Shown here piece by piece: positions 38,175 through 47,343 of a stretch of 49,949 bases of DNA (within the stretch, counting starts at the first letter, position 1; every line of letters begins with the position of its first letter). Where the stretch lies: positions 1-49,949 of the forward strand of contig JAEUHT010000186.1 of the NCBI GenBank assembly GCA_016793265.1. The letters run 5' to 3'. The stretch comes from Planctomycetota bacterium. GTDB taxonomy: Bacteria; Planctomycetota; UBA1135; UBA2386. The translations under genes and the position numbers were made by a program. A model generated the notes under the pieces. It was not told the origin of the DNA. It did no database searches and saw nothing but the letters and a program-made list of their open reading frames with translations.

Positions 38175-39481
38175 GCGAGGCTCCGGCGGGGCGGCGCGTG
38201 TTCGTGCTCGGCGGCGGCATCGCCGGCATCGGCGCGGCGCTGCGTTGCGCCGACCGCGGCGACGCCGTGACGCTGCTCGAATCGCGGGGCTGGCTCGGCG
38301 GCCGCGCCTTCTCGTCGCCCGATCCGGTCACCGGCTGGATGCTCGACAACGGCCCGCACGTGATGCTCGGCTGCTATCGCGAGCTGCGCGCGCTGCTGCG
38401 ACGGCTCGGCAGCGAAGCGGGCTTCGCTCGCGCGCCGACGCTCGCGCTCGCCTATCGCACGGCACACGGTCGCGCGGTGCGGCTGCGGCTCGGCGGTCTG
38501 CCGGTGCCGCTGACGATGCCGTGGGCGCTGCTGCGGCTGCCGCTGCCGTTCGCGGCGCGGCTGCGGGCGCTGTTCGGCATGGGCACCGTGCTGTTCGGCG
38601 CCAAGGCGACGTGGACGCTCGCCGATTGGCAACGCCGCCGCGGCCAGCGCGGCGAGCCCGATGCGTTCCTGTGGCGGCCCTTGTGCCGCGCGATCATGAA
38701 CGTCGAGCCTGACGCAGCGTCGGCGCGCGACTTCCTGCACACGCTGCGCGAGGCGTTCCTCGGCAGCGCGGCCGCGGCGGCGATCTGGGCGCCGATGCGG
38801 CCGTGGCAGCAGCTGATCGGCGAACCGGCGGCGCGCGTGCTGCCGGCGGCGGGGGTGGTGGTGCGCACCGGGGCGCGTGTGGCGGCGTTGGAGCGGGAAG
38901 CGGATCGTGTGGTGGCGCTGCAGCTCGCCGATGGCGAACGGCTCGCGCTCGGCGCCGCGGACCGTGTGGTGTCGGCGCTGCCGTGGTCGGCGCTGCGGGC
39001 GCTGCTGCCCGACGCCACGCCGGCGTTCGGCGAGCTGCGTTCGGCACCGATCGTCTCGGTCTTCGCCGAGTCCCCGAGCGGCGCGCCGACGCTGCCGGAC
39101 GACGGGCCGGTGACCGCGCTCGTCGACGGCGACCCGTTCCACTTCGTGATCCGCACACCCGGTGGGGATGCGCGTCGCTTCGCGCTGTTGTCGGGTGGCG
39201 GCCGGTCGTTCGACGGCCAGCCGGTCGAGGTCATCGCTGCGCGCGCAAGGCAGCAACTGGCGCGGCACTACCCCGGCTTCGCCGTCGACGGCCTGGTGCT
39301 GCGTGTGCGCAAGGAGCAGCACGCGACGTTCGTCGCCGCGCCGGGCCACGAACGGCAGCGCCCCGCGCCCGGCCAGCCGTTGCCCTCCGGCCCGCGCAAC
39401 CTGCTGGTCTGCGGCGATTGGACGGCGACCGGTTTGCCGGCGACGCTCGAGAGTGCCGCGCGTTCCGCCGCCACCTTGTGA
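38171..39481 (+). CDS. hpnE: Squalene-associated FAD-dependent desaturase HpnE
   Basis: The product has 436 residues. The FAD-binding start VFVLGGGIAGIGAALRCAD is followed by GGRAFS, and the C-terminus carries the second FAD signature (LLVCGDWTATGLPATLESA). This matches the amine-oxidase/phytoene-desaturase-like HpnE, which reduces hydroxysqualene to squalene. It completes the three-step squalene pathway. No squalene-hopene cyclase is found in the window. The convergent lipoprotein gene ends just one base beyond its stop codon. Confidence 0.92.
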   Translation: MSEAPAGRRVFVLGGGIAGIGAALRCADRGDAVTLLESRGWLGGRAFSSPDPVTGWMLDNGPHVMLGCYRELRALLRRLGSEAGFARAPTLALAYRTAHGRAVRLRLGGLPVPLTMPWALLRLPLPFAARLRALFGMGTVLFGAKATWTLADWQRRRGQRGEPDAFLWRPLCRAIMNVEPDAASARDFLHTLREAFLGSAAAAAIWAPMRPWQQLIGEPAARVLPAAGVVVRTGARVAALEREADRVVALQLADGERLALGAADRVVSALPWSALRALLPDATPAFGELRSAPIVSVFAESPSGAPTLPDDGPVTALVDGDPFHFVIRTPGGDARRFALLSGGGRSFDGQPVEVIAARARQQLARHYPGFAVDGLVLRVRKEQHATFVAAPGHERQRPAPGQPLPSGPRNLLVCGDWTATGLPATLESAARSAATL

Positions 39482-39482
39482 G

Positions 39483-40307
39483 TCACGGCGCCGACGTCGT
39501 CAGCGAAGCCGGATCCGCCGCGGGTGGCAGCCGGAACTCGGGCAGGAACGAGGCGAACTGCACCCACGCCAGACGGCCGTCGCGGAAGGCGAAGCGGGCG
39601 CCCTTGCCGTTCACGCTGCAATGCCGCAGGCGGTGTTCGTCGACCTGCCACGACACGCCCGCGATCGTGAACGTATGCGACTGCCCGGGCTTGCCGGCGG
39701 CGGCCGCGACTGCACCAGGTGTGGCCCCGGGGGCGACCACGAGGCCCGCCGCGAACAGCGCGGCCCCCTGTTCGTCGAGATCCCCCTCCATCAGCAGCGC
39801 CAGCGGGTACAGGATCGGCGACAGCACCAGGCCGGGAAGGCCGAGGGTCAGCGTCACCACGGCCAGGCCGGTCGGCGACATGCGCTGGGTCGGCACGGCG
39901 GCGTCGAGCGGTTCGAGCTCGGCCCAGCGCAGCGGCAGCCGTTCGTTGCGCTTCTGTGCCGTCCACTGCTGCAGCGGTGCCGGTTGCCAGAGGTCCACGT
40001 CGTCATACCAGGTCGTGGCGATCCAGACGCTGGCCAGGCGCTGATCCGCATGGAGCAGCCGATAGTCAGGGTGCGGGTGGCGCGACGTCGCGTGCTGCAG
40101 CAGCCAGTCGGTGGTGCGGCCGTCGTCCGCGGTCAGGAAGAAGCGCAACAGCGGCTCGGGTTCGGCCTCGTCACCGAGGGTCGCCACGACCTCGGCAAGC
40201 GGCATGTCGTAGTGCAGCAGCTCCAGCCGTCGTGGGTCGAGGCCGGTGTTGCAGGCAGCGGCAGCAGTGACCAACAACAGGCCGCCGAGGCGTGTGCGCG
40301 TGTGCAT
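39483..40307 (-). CDS. Lipoprotein of unknown function
   Basis: The product has 274 residues. A signal ends in a lipobox (TAAAAC, Cys19). A soluble part of about 125 residues (HYDMPLAEVVATLGDEAE onward) comes first, then a hydrophobic region near residues 145-175 (GLAVVTLTLGLPGLVLSPIL) and a C-terminal beta-rich section (HTFTIAGVSWQVDEHRLRH). The early part resembles small BamE-like folds but this is weak. The gene begins 97 bases beyond the second copy of the tandem repeat at 40404-40618 on the same strand. Confidence 0.6.
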   Translation of the reverse strand: MHTRTRLGGLLLVTAAAACNTGLDPRRLELLHYDMPLAEVVATLGDEAEPEPLLRFFLTADDGRTTDWLLQHATSRHPHPDYRLLHADQRLASVWIATTWYDDVDLWQPAPLQQWTAQKRNERLPLRWAELEPLDAAVPTQRMSPTGLAVVTLTLGLPGLVLSPILYPLALLMEGDLDEQGAALFAAGLVVAPGATPGAVAAAAGKPGQSHTFTIAGVSWQVDEHRLRHCSVNGKGARFAFRDGRLAWVQFASFLPEFRLPPAADPASLTTSAP

Positions 40308-40403
40308 GCGCCGGAAACTAGCCGGGCCGAGCCAGCCACGACGCACACTTCGCCGAAGCGCGTCGTTTCGCCGCGCGAAACGAATGGCGCCCGCTCTGTG
40401 TTG
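40308..40403. other. Intergenic, leader of the lipoprotein gene
   Basis: This 96-base stretch between the lipoprotein start and the tandem repeat is less GC-rich than its surroundings (for example CATTCGTTTCGCG) and may contain the promoter of the lipoprotein gene, but no clear -10/-35 pair is seen. Confidence 0.3.
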
Positions 40404-40508
40404 GTCGACGCCGCAGCGGGGCTGGTTGCGCCGCAGTCGGGGTTGGTGTTTCCCGCGTTGCGGCGTCCCGGCGATCATTGAGCAGGGTCGCCATTCAGGC
40501 GAGCCTGC
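40404..40508. repeat. Intergenic tandem repeat, copy 1 (about 105 bp)
   Basis: This copy begins GTCGACGCCGCAGCGGGGCT and ends with the palindromic CAGGCGAGCCTG followed by C. It differs from copy 2 only by one extra C in the CAGTCGGGG segment. Frames through it are open but look artificial. Confidence 0.9.
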
Positions 40509-40514
40509 CTCCGA

Positions 40515-40618
40515 GTCGACGCCGCAGCGGGGCTGGTTGCGCCGCAGTGGGGTTGGTGTTTCCCGCGTTGCGGCGTCCCGGCGATCATTGAGCAGGGTCG
40601 CCATTCAGGCGAGCCTGC
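40515..40618. repeat. Intergenic tandem repeat, copy 2 (about 104 bp)
   Basis: Copy 2 is identical to copy 1 except for a one-base deletion and is separated from it by six bases. It ends directly against the stop codon of the 213-residue gene at 40619. The palindrome CAGGC-GA-GCCTG closes both copies and could form a transcript hairpin at the end of that gene. Confidence 0.9.
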
Positions 40619-41260
40619 TCAATCCAGTGCGGAGTCGAGCTTGGTGACGATCTCGATCAGCAGGTTGCGCAGGCGGCGGCGCTCGGCGTCGAGGTCCTTG
40701 ACCGCGGCGACGAGCTGTTCGAGCGTGCGCGCCTCGGCGAGCTGCTTGGAGAAGCGGTCGGCTTCGACGCTCTCGACCTGCTTGAACGACATCGGCACCG
40801 GCTTCGTGGCCGGCTTCGCCGCCGCCGGCACCGCGGCGTCCGCCTGGGCCTTGGCAGCTTCGGCCGCGGCCTTCTTGCTGCCGCGCGGTTTGACCGGCAC
40901 CAGCCCCAGCATCGCCTTGGCGCGGCCGTACATGATCGGCGCGATCGGGTGGCCTTCGGCCTCGGCGCGGCGCCGCAGGTCGCCGTAGCTGAGGGTCGGC
41001 TCGGCGCGCAGTTGCTCGACCAGGAAGTCGAACGCCACCGAGCCCTTGCGCGCGGGGCGCACCGGCGCCGCGGCGGCCGGCGCGTTCTCACCGGTGAGGC
41101 CGAGGCTGCGGCGGGCGCGGCCATACTGGATCGGCTGCAGGCTGATGCCCTGTTCGGCGGCGGCGGCGCGCAGGGCGTGGAAGTCGAGCGACGGATCCGC
41201 GGCCAGGCGCTCGCGCGCGAAGGTCTCGCCGGAAAGTCGTTGCGGTGCGGACATGGTCAT
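40619..41260 (-). CDS. Protein with two copies of a ~41-residue HTH-like domain and a C-terminal coiled coil
   Basis: The product has 213 residues from the ATG at 41260 (ATG 41254 also possible). Two similar segments are present: ARERLAADPSLDFHALRAAA...IQYGRARRSLGL and EQLRAEPTLSYGDLRRRAEA...IMYGRAKAMLGL. Both have the shape of three short helices with a YGRA(R/K) motif in the last. An Ala/Lys linker and a charged coiled coil (LEQLVAAVKDLDAERRRLRN) follow. The pattern suggests a DNA-binding, possibly nucleoid-associated or regulatory protein; I do not recognise a named family. It is encoded immediately upstream of the 105-base tandem repeat. Confidence 0.6.
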   Translation of the reverse strand: MTMSAPQRLSGETFARERLAADPSLDFHALRAAAAEQGISLQPIQYGRARRSLGLTGENAPAAAAPVRPARKGSVAFDFLVEQLRAEPTLSYGDLRRRAEAEGHPIAPIMYGRAKAMLGLVPVKPRGSKKAAAEAAKAQADAAVPAAAKPATKPVPMSFKQVESVEADRFSKQLAEARTLEQLVAAVKDLDAERRRLRNLLIEIVTKLDSALD

Positions 41261-41329
41261 CGGTGCTGCAGCGGGGTCGTGGGGGAAGAAGCAGAGCGGT
41301 GCGCTGGCGCCACGCAAGCGGAAACAGAC

Positions 41330-43036
41330 TCAGTCGACGTGGATGTGCCGGCCGCCGTTCTCCTCCGCCATCGGCGCCAGGAACTCGGTGTCGTTCTTGT
41401 CGCCGAAGGTGATGCAGTTGATGGCGACTCGGCGCAACTGGTTGCTCTCGCGTACGCGGCGCCGGATCTCCTGCTTGTCGACGATGGCACCGGCGCTCGG
41501 CGCACCGTCGGTGATGACGTAGAGCGTGTCGAAGGCGGTGGCGTAGTACTTGTCGAACAGGCCGCGACCGCCGAAGTCGAGCGCCTTGTCGAGCGCGCCG
41601 TAGAGGTTGGTCGGGCCGTTGGGCCGCAGGCTGTCGAGGAAGTTGCCGAGCAGGTCGTCGCGCGTGTCGTCGTCGAGTTTGACCAGCGCCGGGTGGCCAC
41701 CTTCCTGGCGCCAGACGCGCACCTCGTCGCTGAACACCACGAAGTTGACGAGCGCGCCGTCGGGCAGCGACATCACGAGCTTCTTGAGTTCACTGACCAC
41801 GAGCGCGGCCTTGGTGGTGGCCTGCCCGGCGGCGGCGCCGGTGGTGTGCGCGGTCAGCGTCACCGGCTCCGCCATCGAACCGCTGAAGTCGAGCACGAAC
41901 AGCACGCGGTCGGACTCGACCTCGAGGTTGAAGAACTTCTCGTACTTGTCCGCCGCCGGCGGTGGCGCCCCGGGCGCCGTCTTCGGCTTGACCGTGAACG
42001 CGGCGCCCTCCTTGGCCCAGAACTCCTTCCACGGCGCCACGCTGCCGCGCAGCACGGTCTGGCCGGTGAGGCCTTCGAGCAGCTTGTGCAGGCGCACGTC
42101 CATCGCCCACGGGTCCTTGGCGCGCACCAGCTCGGCCTCGAGGCCGCGGATGATCGCCGGCACCACGGCCTTGCAGCGCATCGTCGCCAGCGCGAACGCG
42201 GCGGCGCTGCGCACCTGCCAGACCGGGTCCCTCACCAGCAGCGCTTCGAGCTTGCCGATCGACTGATCACGCAGCGCCAGCAGGTCGCCGGTCGGCGCCT
42301 TGCCGAGCGTCTCGTCGACGTGCGGTTGCAGCGCCGCGCCGATCGCGTTGGCGGCGGCGATGCGCACGTTGGGTTCGACGTCGCGCAGCAGTTCGATCAG
42401 CGTCGGCACCAGCTCGCTCGACGCGTCCTTCGCCATCGCGTTGACGGCATGCACGCGCAGCTCGGTCGGCATCGAGCGGCACGCGCGCATCAGCTCGAGC
42501 TGCGCCTCGACGCTCGGGTGGCCGGCGAGCACACGCAGCACGGCGGTGGCGTTCTGTTGGTCCTGGTTCTTCTTCGCCGCGCGGATGCCCGGCGCGTTGA
42601 GCAGGCCCAGGAGCCACGGCAGCACGGCGCCGTTCTTCATCTGCCGCAGCTGCGCGGCCGCCATCGCCTGCACGCGCCACGGCTGCAGTTCGCGGTAGTA
42701 GTCGATCAACTCGGTCGAGGTGCCGGCCTTGGCGGGTCGCGGTTCGGTGCTGGCGGCCTCGAACAGCGCCTTGGCGGCCTCGAGCGAATCGAGCGCGGCG
42801 ACGGCGGCCATGCGCTTCTCGATGTCGGCGACCATGGCGTCATCGGTGCGCCCTGCCTTGACCAGGCGAACGGCGCCGGCGTGGTAGTCGACGAGCCAGG
42901 CGCGGAACGCGGTCAGTTCGCCGGGCGCCGCCGGCTCGGCGGCCGGGGTCGGCGTCGGCTTCTGCGCCGCAGCACTGGCGAGCAGCAGGAGACCGGCGAA
43001 CAGGCTGACGGACCGCACGTTCATCGCCGTTTGCAT
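41330..43036 (-). CDS. Secreted HEAT-repeat and von Willebrand factor A protein
   Basis: The product has 568 residues. A signal peptide ends near SAAAQK (about residue 25). Residues 100-330 carry helical HEAT-like repeats (VRIAAANAIGAAL, VRSAAAFALATMR). A VWA domain follows, with a complete metal site: DFSGSM at 383-388, a Thr in GPTNLYGAL, and an Asp in ITDGAPS. VWA domains with this site bind Mg and mediate protein contacts. The inferred role is an extracytoplasmic scaffold; the partner is unknown. An alternative ATG lies 12 bases inside (MNVRSV). Similar architectures are common in planctomycetes. Confidence 0.82.
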   Translation of the reverse strand: MQTAMNVRSVSLFAGLLLLASAAAQKPTPTPAAEPAAPGELTAFRAWLVDYHAGAVRLVKAGRTDDAMVADIEKRMAAVAALDSLEAAKALFEAASTEPRPAKAGTSTELIDYYRELQPWRVQAMAAAQLRQMKNGAVLPWLLGLLNAPGIRAAKKNQDQQNATAVLRVLAGHPSVEAQLELMRACRSMPTELRVHAVNAMAKDASSELVPTLIELLRDVEPNVRIAAANAIGAALQPHVDETLGKAPTGDLLALRDQSIGKLEALLVRDPVWQVRSAAAFALATMRCKAVVPAIIRGLEAELVRAKDPWAMDVRLHKLLEGLTGQTVLRGSVAPWKEFWAKEGAAFTVKPKTAPGAPPPAADKYEKFFNLEVESDRVLFVLDFSGSMAEPVTLTAHTTGAAAGQATTKAALVVSELKKLVMSLPDGALVNFVVFSDEVRVWRQEGGHPALVKLDDDTRDDLLGNFLDSLRPNGPTNLYGALDKALDFGGRGLFDKYYATAFDTLYVITDGAPSAGAIVDKQEIRRRVRESNQLRRVAINCITFGDKNDTEFLAPMAEENGGRHIHVD

Positions 43037-43107
43037 ACGCGCCAGCGCCGCGCCGTGAAAGCCCCGGGCCGCACGGAACGCACGGCCGGCTCGCCCGGCG
43101 GCCGCGG

Positions 43108-45036
43108 CTACTGCATCCGGAAGCCGGCCACGAGATCACGCAGGTTGCGCACCTGCGCCGAGACCTCTTCGGTGGTCGCCGAGAACTCCTCGGAGCTGGC
43201 CGCATTGGCCTGGGTGACCTGGTCGAGGTCGCGCACGGCGATGTGGATCTGCTCGACGCCGCGCGACTGCGTGGTGGTGCGCTGCCGGATCTCGCCGAGC
43301 ATGGTGTCGACGGCCGCCGTGCTGTCGTCGATCTCGCGCAGCACGGTGGCGACACGGGCGCCGATGTCATGGCCGCGTTGGGCGCGTTCCGAAGCCTGCG
43401 AGATGCGGGTGGCGGTGTCGCGCGTCGCGGCGGCCGAACGCTGGGCCAGGTTGCGCACCTCCTCGGCGACCACGGCGAAGCCCTTGCCGGCCTCGCCGGC
43501 GCGCGCGGCCTCGACCGCCGCGTTCAGCGACAGCAGGTTGGTCTGGAAGGCGATGCCGTCGATGACCTTGAGGATCTCCTGGATCTCCTCACTGGATTGG
43601 CGGATCTCGGTCATCGCCTGGCCGAGCAACTGCATCTCCTGCTGACCCTGGGTGCTGCACCCGCGCGCCTTGCCGGCGGCAGTGGCTACGGCTTCGGTCT
43701 GGCTGGCGTTGCGGCGCGCGTCGTCGCTGACCGTGGCCAGCGAGGTGCTGACCTCCTGCAGGCTGGCGGCCTGCTCGGAGGCGCCGTTGGCCAGCTCCTG
43801 GCTCGACTTCGCCGTCTCGGTGGTCGCGGCGGTGATCTCGTCGGCGCTGTTGCGCAGCTGGCCGAGGATCTCGCGCAGCGACGATTGCATGGTGTTGACC
43901 GACCCGGCGAGGCTCGCCAACTCGTCGCTGCCTCGCGCCGGCAGTGGTTGGCCCGCCAGGTTGCGGGCGGCGATCTCGGCGGCGCGCCCGGCCAGCGCGC
44001 GCAGGCCGCCGGCGAGGCGTCGGCCGAGGCGCCACGCGATGGCGAAGCCGAGCACGGCGGCGACGGCGGCACCGCCGAGGTTGACGCGCGTCGCCGTGCG
44101 GATCGCCGCGTAGACGTTGGCATTGGCCGCTGCGCTGCCCTGCAGGCAGTCCTGCCGCAGTTCGTCGAGATCGGCCCGCAGCTTGCTGGCGAGCGGCGCG
44201 GCGCGCGTCGCCAGCCCGTGGTTGGCCACGTTCCAGTCCGGCGCGCTGCGCAGCTCGAACATCTTCGTGGGCAGCGGCTCGAACTCGGCGCGTTGCACCT
44301 GCATGCCCTGCCACTGGCTGCGCTGCGGGCCCGTGAGCAGATCCACCGCGTTCGCCACCGCCTGCTGGGCGGCGCAGTTCTTCTGCCAGGCCACCTCGAA
44401 CTGCTCGCGGAACTGGGCCTGGTGGGTCAGCAGGAAGGCGCGCAGGCTGGCCAGCCCGCTCGCCAGGCTGCCGCGGTAGTCGGCGAGGTCCTTGAGCAGC
44501 TGCTTGCGCGCTGGCGTGGCCTCCTGCGTGGCCTCCGCGTCGATCATCGCCGAGATCGCCGTCAACAAGCGCTGCGCGCGCGGCGCCGCCTGTTCGGTCA
44601 GCACCACCATCGCCGGCTGGTTCGCCGGCGTCGCCGCGACGTCGGCGATCTCCTGTTGCACCTGCCGCAGACGGTCGAGGTCCTGCTGCAGCGTGGCCAG
44701 GCGGCGGCTGCCGGCCGCGTCGTGCGGCAGCGCCGACAGGGCCGCGAACTGCTCGGCGATCTCCTTCCAGGCCTCTTGCCGCGAAGTCTGCATGCGCCGC
44801 GCGACCTCGGCGTCTTCGTTGAGCAGCAGATAGCCGCGCAGGTCCGCCAGCGAACGTTCCAGCGCCTGACCGATGCCCTGGGTGGTCACCAGCGCCGGGG
44901 TCGCCTGATCGGCGATGAGGTGCTCGGCATGGTCGATGTCGCCGAGGCAGCCGGCGACGAACAGGTTGGCGGCGAGGCCGGTGGCGACGATGCCGGTGAA
45001 GCCGAGAGCGAGTTGTCTGCCGATGGTCCAGTGCAC
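43108..45036 (-). CDS. Methyl-accepting chemotaxis protein
   Basis: The product has 642 residues from a GTG. The first membrane segment is at residues 8-28 ([21 protein letters not shown]), followed by a long helical periplasmic domain (residues 30-310) with no known sensor motif, a second membrane segment ([18 protein letters not shown]), a HAMP domain, and the signalling coiled coil with the conserved tip [20 protein letters not shown]. It is expected to control a CheA kinase through ligand binding outside the cell. It differs from the receptor at 3181-4887 in its sensor, which has no heme motif. Confidence 0.92.
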   Translation of the reverse strand: MHWTIGRQLALGFTGIVATGLAANLFVAGCLGDIDHAEHLIADQATPALVTTQGIGQALERSLADLRGYLLLNEDAEVARRMQTSRQEAWKEIAEQFAALSALPHDAAGSRRLATLQQDLDRLRQVQQEIADVAATPANQPAMVVLTEQAAPRAQRLLTAISAMIDAEATQEATPARKQLLKDLADYRGSLASGLASLRAFLLTHQAQFREQFEVAWQKNCAAQQAVANAVDLLTGPQRSQWQGMQVQRAEFEPLPTKMFELRSAPDWNVANHGLATRAAPLASKLRADLDELRQDCLQGSAAANANVYAAIRTATRVNLGGAAVAAVLGFAIAWRLGRRLAGGLRALAGRAAEIAARNLAGQPLPARGSDELASLAGSVNTMQSSLREILGQLRNSADEITAATTETAKSSQELANGASEQAASLQEVSTSLATVSDDARRNASQTEAVATAAGKARGCSTQGQQEMQLLGQAMTEIRQSSEEIQEILKVIDGIAFQTNLLSLNAAVEAARAGEAGKGFAVVAEEVRNLAQRSAAATRDTATRISQASERAQRGHDIGARVATVLREIDDSTAAVDTMLGEIRQRTTTQSRGVEQIHIAVRDLDQVTQANAASSEEFSATTEEVSAQVRNLRDLVAGFRMQ

Positions 45037-45175
45037 TGGGGTTCTCCGCGCAACGCAGAGGTCGCTGCGCAGGCTGTTGTTCGGAGCCTGGACTTCCCGA
45101 CTGCATAGCGGTTCTAGCTATTGAGGAAGGTCCCGGGTCCGGCGCGCGCCCGTCGCACCGCGACCTCTCCGGCCG

Positions 45176-46030
45176 TCACCGCGTCGCCGCCAGCACCATC
45201 GCCGCGAAGCGCACGCGCGGGTCGGACGGGCGGTGGCCGGTGATGCCGACGATGCCGGCGCCGAGCCGCATCGGCACCACCGGCGTGGTGGCGACGATCT
45301 CGGCGGCCAGGGCTTGCGTGCCGTTCACCGTGATGCGCAGCGGGAAGCGCACCGCCGCGCGGTCCCACGGCGCGGGCAGGACGTTTGCCTCGTCGCTCGC
45401 GAGGTCGAGGTCGGAGGCCATGCCGATCGAGATGCCGAGGCGCGTCAGCACCGACCACAGGCTCGGCTTGTCGATCACTTGCCAGAGCACGTCGCTCAGC
45501 ACCGGGTCCTGCTGCAGGATGCGCAGGAACGAGAACAGCGCGACGTGGGCGCCGGCCACGCGGCGGGTCGCGGCGGCGTCGAGCGGCGGGTGGCGCGCGT
45601 CCTGGCAGGCGGTCACGAAGTCGAACTGGAAGAAGCCGAACGGCACGTCGACGTCACTGCTGCCGAGCGTGGCACCGTCGCCGTCGAAGACCTCGACGCG
45701 GTAGCGGTGGCTCGGCGACGTGAACGCCTCGGGCTCGGCCTCCCCGGTGTTGGCGTAGAACTCGCTGATCGGGCCCGGGCGCGTATCGACGAGCGTGAGC
45801 CGGACCAGCCAGCGCCGTTCGCCATCGGGTCGCTCGAGCCTGAGGCCGTAGAGCGCCGCTTCGCCGACGCGCCAGTCGTCGCGCTCTTCCGGCGCCGCGA
45901 AGCCCTGCAGCAGCGCCGCGGCGCCCGGGAACTCCGCCGCCGACAGCGTGGTCATCGGCGGCGGCGGCACGATCGGCGCCGAGGCGCAACCGGCGAGCAG
46001 CAGCAGCAGCGCGGGCAGCTGCCGCGGCAT
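45176..46030 (-). CDS. Lipoprotein of unknown function
   Basis: The product has 284 residues. The signal ends in the lipobox LLAGC (Cys15). The mature part begins with a Pro-rich spacer and includes beta-rich segments (ALYGLRLERPDGERRWLVRL, RYRVEVFDGDGATLGSSDVD) with a central helical region (VAGAHVALFSFLRILQQDPV). No known family was recognised. It lies in a run of minus-strand genes coding exported proteins, but no shared operon is evident with the serpin gene 57 bases upstream. Confidence 0.65.
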   Translation of the reverse strand: MPRQLPALLLLLAGCASAPIVPPPPMTTLSAAEFPGAAALLQGFAAPEERDDWRVGEAALYGLRLERPDGERRWLVRLTLVDTRPGPISEFYANTGEAEPEAFTSPSHRYRVEVFDGDGATLGSSDVDVPFGFFQFDFVTACQDARHPPLDAAATRRVAGAHVALFSFLRILQQDPVLSDVLWQVIDKPSLWSVLTRLGISIGMASDLDLASDEANVLPAPWDRAAVRFPLRITVNGTQALAAEIVATTPVVPMRLGAGIVGITGHRPSDPRVRFAAMVLAATR

Positions 46031-46087
46031 CAACGAGCTCCAGCCAGGGCCGTGGGCAGCATGCGCGCAGCATAGCGCCCCAGCTGA

Positions 46088-47311
46088 TCAGCGTGCCGGC
46101 GTGCTCGGATCGTCGACGCGGCCGGCGAACAGCAGGAGCCCGGTGCCGTGGTCGCGCAGCGCGAACGCGAACGGGTGATCGAAGGTGAGCTTGATGAAGT
46201 CGCGGGCGGCGCCGGCGCGCTTCATCACCACGGCGGTGGCGGCGGCGGCCTCGGCGCCGGCTTCGTCGAGCTGGATCCAGCTCTGGTGCACGACCTCGTC
46301 GATGCAGAGCGGCTCCTTGTCGTCGATGCCCGAGAAGTCGGCGTCGGCCGTGAACGCGCGCGGCAGCCCCAGCGCGATCAGCGCTTCCTTCAGCCGGTGC
46401 TGCGCGGCGACGCGGAACTTCGGCAGCCGCAGGCTGACCTGCTGCTGCTGCAGCGCCGGCCGCACCGCGTCCCGCAGCATCGCCAGCTCGGCTTCGGCCA
46501 GCGTATGGCCCGCCTTCGGCATCACGATCTCGCAGCGCACCTCGCTGTCGGCGAACGGCAGCTCGACCGCGATCCACGCCTCGCCGTCGACGCCCGGCAG
46601 CGCCTCGCCGAGCTGCATCATCGACACCGTGACCTCGCTGCCGTCGGCGCGCGTGAACGGCTCCGGCTTGGTGCGGCGCTCGCCGAACGGGTGCTGCCAG
46701 GCGCCCTTGAACCACATCGCGTTGGTCAGCACGAGCCGCGTCTCGGCGGTCAGCAGGTCCGGCGGGATCAGCTCCTTGATGCGATCGTTGGTGGCGCTGG
46801 CGACGTCGGCGTTGATGGCGCGGCGCGCGCCTTCGGTGGCGCCGATGAAGTCGACCAGGTGGTGGGTGGCGCCGTAGCTGCGCCGCAGCGTGTCGACGTA
46901 GGCGGGCACGAAGGCATGGCCGCGTTGCGCCCACATCGCGTTGACCAGCCGCATCGCCGTCTTCTCGTTCGCCGCCGGCCGCGCCCCGAGCCCGCACGTC
47001 GTCAGCAGCTTCTGCACCGCCGCGTCGAGCCGCGCCCCGCGCAGGTCCGCGGGCAGGTGCAGCACCGTCGCCAGCTCGTCCGCCGTCGCCGCGCGCGCCC
47101 CGGGTGTCAGCATCAAGAGGGCGAAGGCGATGCTGGCCGGGCCGGAGGTCGGCGTGGCCGTCTTGCCGAGCCGCTGGTAGAGATCGGCCGCGAACTGGTT
47201 GCAGCAGGCGGCGAGCCGCTGCGCGTCGGCCTTGGCGTCTTGCGCCGCGAGCGGACCGAGCAGGCAGCAGGGCAGGGACAACGACGCGAGTCGGCGCAGG
47301 ATCGGGTTCAT
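46088..47311 (-). CDS. Secreted serpin (serine-protease inhibitor)
   Basis: The product has 407 residues. A signal peptide (to about residue 24, ending PLAAQ) precedes a full serpin fold: FALLMLTPGARAATADEL in the N-terminal helices, LVLTNAMWFKGAWQHPF (strand 3A), and the reactive centre loop. The loop hinge reads GAEAAAATA, close to the GTEAAAATA consensus of inhibitory serpins, followed by VVMKRAGA, then the C-terminal FDHPFAFALRD motif. Counting from the hinge places P1 around the K-R-A residues. Bacterial serpins usually trap external or host proteases; the target here is unknown. The ATG at 47311 fits the signal peptide. Confidence 0.9.
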   Translation of the reverse strand: MNPILRRLASLSLPCCLLGPLAAQDAKADAQRLAACCNQFAADLYQRLGKTATPTSGPASIAFALLMLTPGARAATADELATVLHLPADLRGARLDAAVQKLLTTCGLGARPAANEKTAMRLVNAMWAQRGHAFVPAYVDTLRRSYGATHHLVDFIGATEGARRAINADVASATNDRIKELIPPDLLTAETRLVLTNAMWFKGAWQHPFGERRTKPEPFTRADGSEVTVSMMQLGEALPGVDGEAWIAVELPFADSEVRCEIVMPKAGHTLAEAELAMLRDAVRPALQQQQVSLRLPKFRVAAQHRLKEALIALGLPRAFTADADFSGIDDKEPLCIDEVVHQSWIQLDEAGAEAAAATAVVMKRAGAARDFIKLTFDHPFAFALRDHGTGLLLFAGRVDDPSTPAR

Positions 47312-47343
47312 GATGGGGGGTGCCAACAACGGCACCAGGAGGT

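Noticed and set aside
40324..40604. N-terminal extension of the lipoprotein through the tandem repeat
   Set aside because: The frame is open, but the lipobox signal starts at 40307, and the translated repeat is low-complexity and duplicated.
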